Source: Dehalococcoidia bacterium (GTDB taxonomy: Bacteria; Chloroflexota; Dehalococcoidia; UBA2979). Taken from it: 8,920 nt of DNA. The notes under the pieces were generated by a model, which saw only the letters and a list, made by a program, of their open reading frames with translations, made no database searches and had not been told where the DNA came from. The DNA is taken from positions 1-8,920 of the forward strand of contig JASLOV010000091.1 of assembly GCA_030745285.1 (NCBI GenBank). Direction: 5' to 3'. Positions 5,973 through 8,920 of this stretch are shown here, piece after piece. The number at the start of each line of letters is the position of its first letter. The first letter of the stretch is position 1. The translations under genes and the position numbers were made by a program.

Positions 5973-6884
5973 TCAGTTGACCTCACCGCCGGCCGGGAGT
6001 CCTGCGCCGTGCAACGGCACGTACAGCCCGGCCTTCACGATCGAGTAGCGCACGTAGAAGTCGCCGATCAGGCTGGCTGCGCCGATCACGCCCAGCAGCA
6101 CCAGCCCCGTCCCACCGATCAGGCTCGCCGCCCCCAGCACCAGGGGCACGACGGTCCCGACCGCGATCGTGCCGCCGTAGAAGACGGGCGCGATACGGCC
6201 AGACACGAGCTGGCGCATCGATTCCTGCGCGGCGCCCCCGGCGCGTCCCGCCGCCGCCAGGAAGACCGCGACCAGCACGGCCGTCGAGAGCACCACCCAC
6301 AGCTTCACCACCTCCACCGCGTCGATGTCGAACGTCTCCTCGCCCAGCGCCGCCAGGATCAGCAGCACGGCGGCGCCGCCGCGCAGGCCGTAGGCGACGG
6401 AGAGCACCGGCAACATCACTGTCCGCCAGAACGGGATCCCCACCGAGGCCGAGTAGACGAAGCCCTCGTACAGCTAGATCAGGGCTGCGCCGGCCACGGA
6501 GACCACGAGCAACACATCGCCCACCGTCCCCTCGTCGCTCCGCAGCAGGAAGCCCACCGCGCCGGTCATGTAGATGCCCATGCTCCACAGCCCCCGGCTG
6601 ATCCATGAACGGTGGGGCCGTCGCGCCATTCGCCAGAATCGGTTCCAGCGTCCGAGGAAGAAAACGTGGGTCCAGCCGGAGAGGATCGCGATCGCGACCA
6701 GCGCCACGATCTGCCCTGCGCGCACGTCGAACAGTGCGGCGAAGATCCACGCGCCGGCCCCCGCGGCCGAGAAGAAGTGCGCGATCACGAGCAACAGGCC
6801 GCGCCCCTCGATCCACTCTCGCTGCGGTCGGTAGGTCAGGCTGAGGTCGTTGCGTCGCAGGTCGAGTCGCTCTTCGAATGCCAT
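5973..6884 (-). pseudogene. NrfD/PsrC-type membrane anchor of molybdoenzyme, with in-frame TAG
   Basis: Reading through one stop gives a 303-codon protein with about eight hydrophobic helices, the size of NrfD/PsrC/DmsC anchors. Visible helices lie near residues 27-50, 57-77, 96-114, 122-145, 149-175, 181-205, 215-240 and 245-270. The family role is to dock the catalytic and ferredoxin subunits on the cytoplasmic membrane and exchange electrons with quinol. GIPFW at 149-153 matches the motif common in NrfD proteins before helix 5. The ATG at 6884 lies 4 bp after the ferredoxin stop; no clear ribosome site is seen, so translational coupling is likely. TAG at codon 137 sits in helix 4 (VAGAALI, stop, LYEGFVYS). 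Both halves are in the same frame and well preserved. If the stop is real, only four helices would be made and quinone coupling would probably be lost. Confidence 0.85.
6474..6476 (-). other. In-frame TAG stop inside the NrfD-like anchor gene
   Basis: On the coding strand the codons read GCC CTG ATC TAG CTG TAC GAG, in the same frame before and after. CAG (Gln) to TAG is one C-to-T change; TAC or TGG would also be one change away. Homology-like sequence continues directly after it, so a single codon is affected. Confidence 0.88.
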
Positions 6885-6888
6885 ATCG

Positions 6889-7500
6889 CTACCGCACCGC
6901 TGCCAGGTAGAAGACAGAGGGATCCGTGCCCAGCTCAGGGTTGAGCTGGAACCCGACCTCCTCGCGGACGAGCCGGCTCACCTCGCTCTTCGGGTCATCG
7001 AGGTCGCCGAAGATGCGCGCCTTCGTCATGCAGTTCGCCACGCAGGCCGGTTCCTGCCCCTGCTCCAGCCGGTGGCGGCAGAAGTCGCACTTCTCGACTA
7101 CGCCGTCGATGTGGTCTGCGTAGCGTGCCTGTTCGTAGGGCGTGAGCGCGTCATCAAAATAGACGTGCTTCTCGTCCTGGTAGTAACGCGCCCCGTAGGG
7201 GCAGGCCATCATGCAGGCCCGGCAACCGACGCAGATCTCCGTGTCGATGAAGACGATACCGTCCTCGCGTTTCTCGCTCGCACCCGTCGGGCAGACATCG
7301 ACGCAAGGCGGGTCCGCGCAGTGCATACACAGCAGCGGCAGCGTGGTGCGACGAACGTTGGGGAACGTGCCGCTCTCCATCCGCAGCAGGCGCGCGTAGG
7401 TCGTCCCGGGACGGGTGCCGTTCTCGGACTTGCACGCCACCTGGCAGCCGTAGCAGCCGATGCAGCGCTTGAGGTCGATCACCATGCCCAGCCGAGTCAC
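6889..7500 (-). CDS. Four-[4Fe-4S] ferredoxin-like electron-transfer subunit (DmsB/PhsB/PsrB type)
   Basis: A complete 203-residue protein with 16 Cys in four groups: C13/C16/C19/C23, C58/C61/C66/C70, C90/C93/C96/C100 and C138/C141/C153/C157. This is the standard set for four cubane clusters in the B subunit of complex iron-sulfur molybdoenzymes. It would carry electrons between the molybdenum subunit and the membrane anchor. The tail, with LNPELGTDPSVFYL, is typical of DmsB/PhsB-like subunits. There is no Tat signal, as expected for a subunit that stays inside or is carried with its partner. The start is GTG 7500: it overlaps the upstream TGA as GTGA and has GGGAG 7 bases before it. An internal ATG at residue 6 has a poorer site. 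It ends in TAG, 4 bp before the anchor ATG. Confidence 0.95.
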   Translation of the reverse strand: MTRLGMVIDLKRCIGCYGCQVACKSENGTRPGTTYARLLRMESGTFPNVRRTTLPLLCMHCADPPCVDVCPTGASEKREDGIVFIDTEICVGCRACMMACPYGARYYQDEKHVYFDDALTPYEQARYADHIDGVVEKCDFCRHRLEQGQEPACVANCMTKARIFGDLDDPKSEVSRLVREEVGFQLNPELGTDPSVFYLAAVR

Positions 7501-8920
7501 GACGAGGCTCCCGCGACATCTGCCAGCTCACCCGCGCGCGAACCGACCCCAGCATCAGCCCCCGCCTCGACCTTCGAGACCCGCACGCGAGCGTCGCAGT
7601 CGATCGTCAGCGAGACGAGGTCGGTGTGTTCGAGGTCCATAGTCTGGAGCTGGTTGAAGAACACGCCCTTGCCCCGAGCGACCGGCATGCCGCGCGCCCA
7701 GTGCCCGCCGTTGTTCGCGATAGCGATCACCTCCGGATGGATGCCCTCGGTGAGCTTTGCCCGCCCGGTCGTGCTCGCCCCGTCCGCCACCTCGACACAG
7801 ATCAGATCGTTGTCCTCGATGCCTTTGTCGCGCGCCGTCGCCGCATTGATGGCGATGAAGTAGCTGTACGGCTCGCCGCGCGAGACCTCGTCCAGCCAGG
7901 GGATCTCGTAGGTCATCGAGAAGGTGTGCCAGGCCACGCGGTAGTAGATCGCCTGCAGGTCGTAGCCCTCCTGCGGCTGGTACGCCTGGCACGGCCACCA
8001 GTCGGGCAGGGGCACGAAGCCCTCCGTCGTGATCGGGAGCGACCGCTCGTCGGCGATGCGCTGCACATCCTCGCCGGAGCGCACGAGCCACTCGTTGTAG
8101 ATCGGCGCACGTCCCTCGGCGAATGGCTTCCAGTAGACCTCCTCCACCTGCTTGGGCCAGGTGATCACGCCGTGCTCCTTGAACCAATCGAGCCCGCGTT
8201 CCTCGCCGAACCAGGCGCGGTAGATGCGGTCCCCGATCTCCTCCCAGTTGTACTCCGCACGGGGGTCGAGCGCGTGCGGCGGCGTCAGGCCGTACTGCAC
8301 GTTCACCATCGCCTGCATCACGTCGAGGATGCCCAGGCGGTCGCCGACCTCGCGCATCACCTCCGTGAAGTGGCGACGCTCGAACAGCGGCTCCACCACC
8401 GGCTGGCGAATCTGGTGCCCCCACTCGCCGAGGCCAACCGGGTGGTGGTGCCGCAACGAGTTCGGCACCGGGTCGAAGCGCTCCAGGTAGCAGGTGTCCG
8501 GCAGCACGATGTCCGCCAGTGCCTCCGCCGTCTCGTCCGAGTAGAGGTTGGAGGAGATCACGAAGGCGTCCTTGAAGGCCTCGAAACAGGCCTCCGGCCG
8601 CGCCACGCTCATCAGCAGGTTCGCACCGTAATTGATCAGCACCTCGGGACGGTTCTCGAACGAGAAGCGGTCGTCGTTCAGCAGGGCAGGGGTGACGCAG
8701 GTCGTGATCGGCCAGCTGATCAGGTCGCGCATGTTCGGGAGCTCGACGCCCCGTGCCGGGCGCGGCCAGTCGCGCACTCCGCGCTCCGTCTCTGTCTCAC
8801 CGAGCACCGCCGTCTGCAGTCCGTCGCCGTCGACGCCGGGCGCCCAGCGCGGCAGCTCGGTGTCGGGGTGGCCGAAGGCCACGGGGTTTGTGCCCAGCAG
8901 GCCGCCCGGCACGTTGCTGG
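7497..8920 (-). CDS. Molybdopterin oxidoreductase catalytic subunit (DMSO reductase family), C-terminal part
   Basis: The frame runs off the window; 473 residues are visible, beginning SNVPGGLLGTNPVAFG, so roughly the first half is missing. The Mo-bisMGD fold is recognisable from LINYGANLLMS and ADIVLPDTCYLERFD, the usual late catalytic-domain segment. The C-terminal molybdopterin dinucleotide-binding barrel is at about 7870-7570, with FIAINAATARDKGI, then GGHWARG and GKGVFFNQL. In this family the enzyme reduces or oxidises a small substrate (sulfur, arsenic, selenium or N/S-oxide compounds), and some members are hydratases or hydroxyltransferases. The metal ligand (Cys/Ser/Asp), the N-terminal FeS site and any Tat signal lie outside the window, so no substrate is assigned. 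The gene ends in TGA overlapping the GTG of the ferredoxin gene. The A-B-C gene order indicates a membrane-bound respiratory-type complex. Confidence 0.92.
   Translation of the reverse strand, partial: SNVPGGLLGTNPVAFGHPDTELPRWAPGVDGDGLQTAVLGETETERGVRDWPRPARGVELPNMRDLISWPITTCVTPALLNDDRFSFENRPEVLINYGANLLMSVARPEACFEAFKDAFVISSNLYSDETAEALADIVLPDTCYLERFDPVPNSLRHHHPVGLGEWGHQIRQPVVEPLFERRHFTEVMREVGDRLGILDVMQAMVNVQYGLTPPHALDPRAEYNWEEIGDRIYRAWFGEERGLDWFKEHGVITWPKQVEEVYWKPFAEGRAPIYNEWLVRSGEDVQRIADERSLPITTEGFVPLPDWWPCQAYQPQEGYDLQAIYYRVAWHTFSMTYEIPWLDEVSRGEPYSYFIAINAATARDKGIEDNDLICVEVADGASTTGRAKLTEGIHPEVIAIANNGGHWARGMPVARGKGVFFNQLQTMDLEHTDLVSLTIDCDARVRVSKVEAGADAGVGSRAGELADVAGASS
7508..7512 (-). promoter_or_regulatory. 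Ribosome binding site of the ferredoxin subunit
   Basis: GGGAG on the minus strand is separated by 7 bases from the GTG start at 7500. It lies inside the end of the molybdoenzyme gene, supports the GTG over the internal ATG five codons later, and fits coupled translation through the GTGA overlap. Confidence 0.6.

Noticed and set aside
6006..6019. Small inverted repeat CGTGC-AACG-GCACG near the anchor gene 3' end
   Set aside because: The stem is only five pairs, lies inside coding sequence and is not followed by a T-run; chance in GC-rich DNA is enough.
6850..7863. Plus-strand open frame of 337 codons opposite the ferredoxin and molybdoenzyme genes
   Set aside because: The minus strand encodes 16 ordered cluster Cys and the molybdopterin domain; the plus-strand product has no domain.

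Overview
The window is GC-rich and densely coded, with short intergenic gaps, frequent 4-base stop/start overlaps and GTG starts. The gene mix is an MDR alcohol dehydrogenase, an ABC-F ATPase, an SDR, two CaiB/BaiF CoA-transferases and a molybdoenzyme operon. This suits a high-GC environmental bacterium. A Chloroflexota lineage (Dehalococcoidia/SAR202-like or relatives) is my best guess and an actinobacterium is the alternative; neither is proven from sequence alone. I see no phage, plasmid, transposon, CRISPR, tRNA or rRNA signature.

Layout, plus strand (1-5943): the 3' part of a zinc-dependent alcohol dehydrogenase (3-812), followed directly by a strong GC hairpin (816-839). Next is a two-nucleotide-binding-domain ABC-F ATPase (886-2549) that is broken twice, by an in-frame TGA at 1069 and a one-base frameshift near 2196-2202. 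A three-copy 13-bp tandem repeat (2544-2582) and a weak promoter-like element lead into an intact SDR (2611-3498). Two class III CoA-transferases follow (3515-4750 and 4747-5943). The SDR and the two transferases are separated by 16 bp and by an ATGA overlap, so they form a likely three-gene operon for oxidising and CoA-activating an unidentified organic acid.

Layout, minus strand (8920 down to 5973): a converging operon encodes a complex iron-sulfur molybdoenzyme in the order catalytic subunit (C-terminal half only, running off the window), four-cluster ferredoxin subunit, NrfD-type membrane anchor. The first two genes overlap by 4 bp (GTGA); the anchor starts 4 bp after the ferredoxin gene. 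The anchor is interrupted by an in-frame TAG at codon 137. The substrate cannot be determined because the N-terminal half of the catalytic subunit lies outside the window.

The most unusual feature is the set of three lesions (TGA, -1 frameshift, TAG) in otherwise well-preserved genes, beside intact neighbours. TAG and TGA are used as normal terminal stops in the surrounding genes, so a changed genetic code is unlikely. Sequence error, recent gene decay, or less likely readthrough/recoding are the explanations. I found no clearly novel defence or mobile system.
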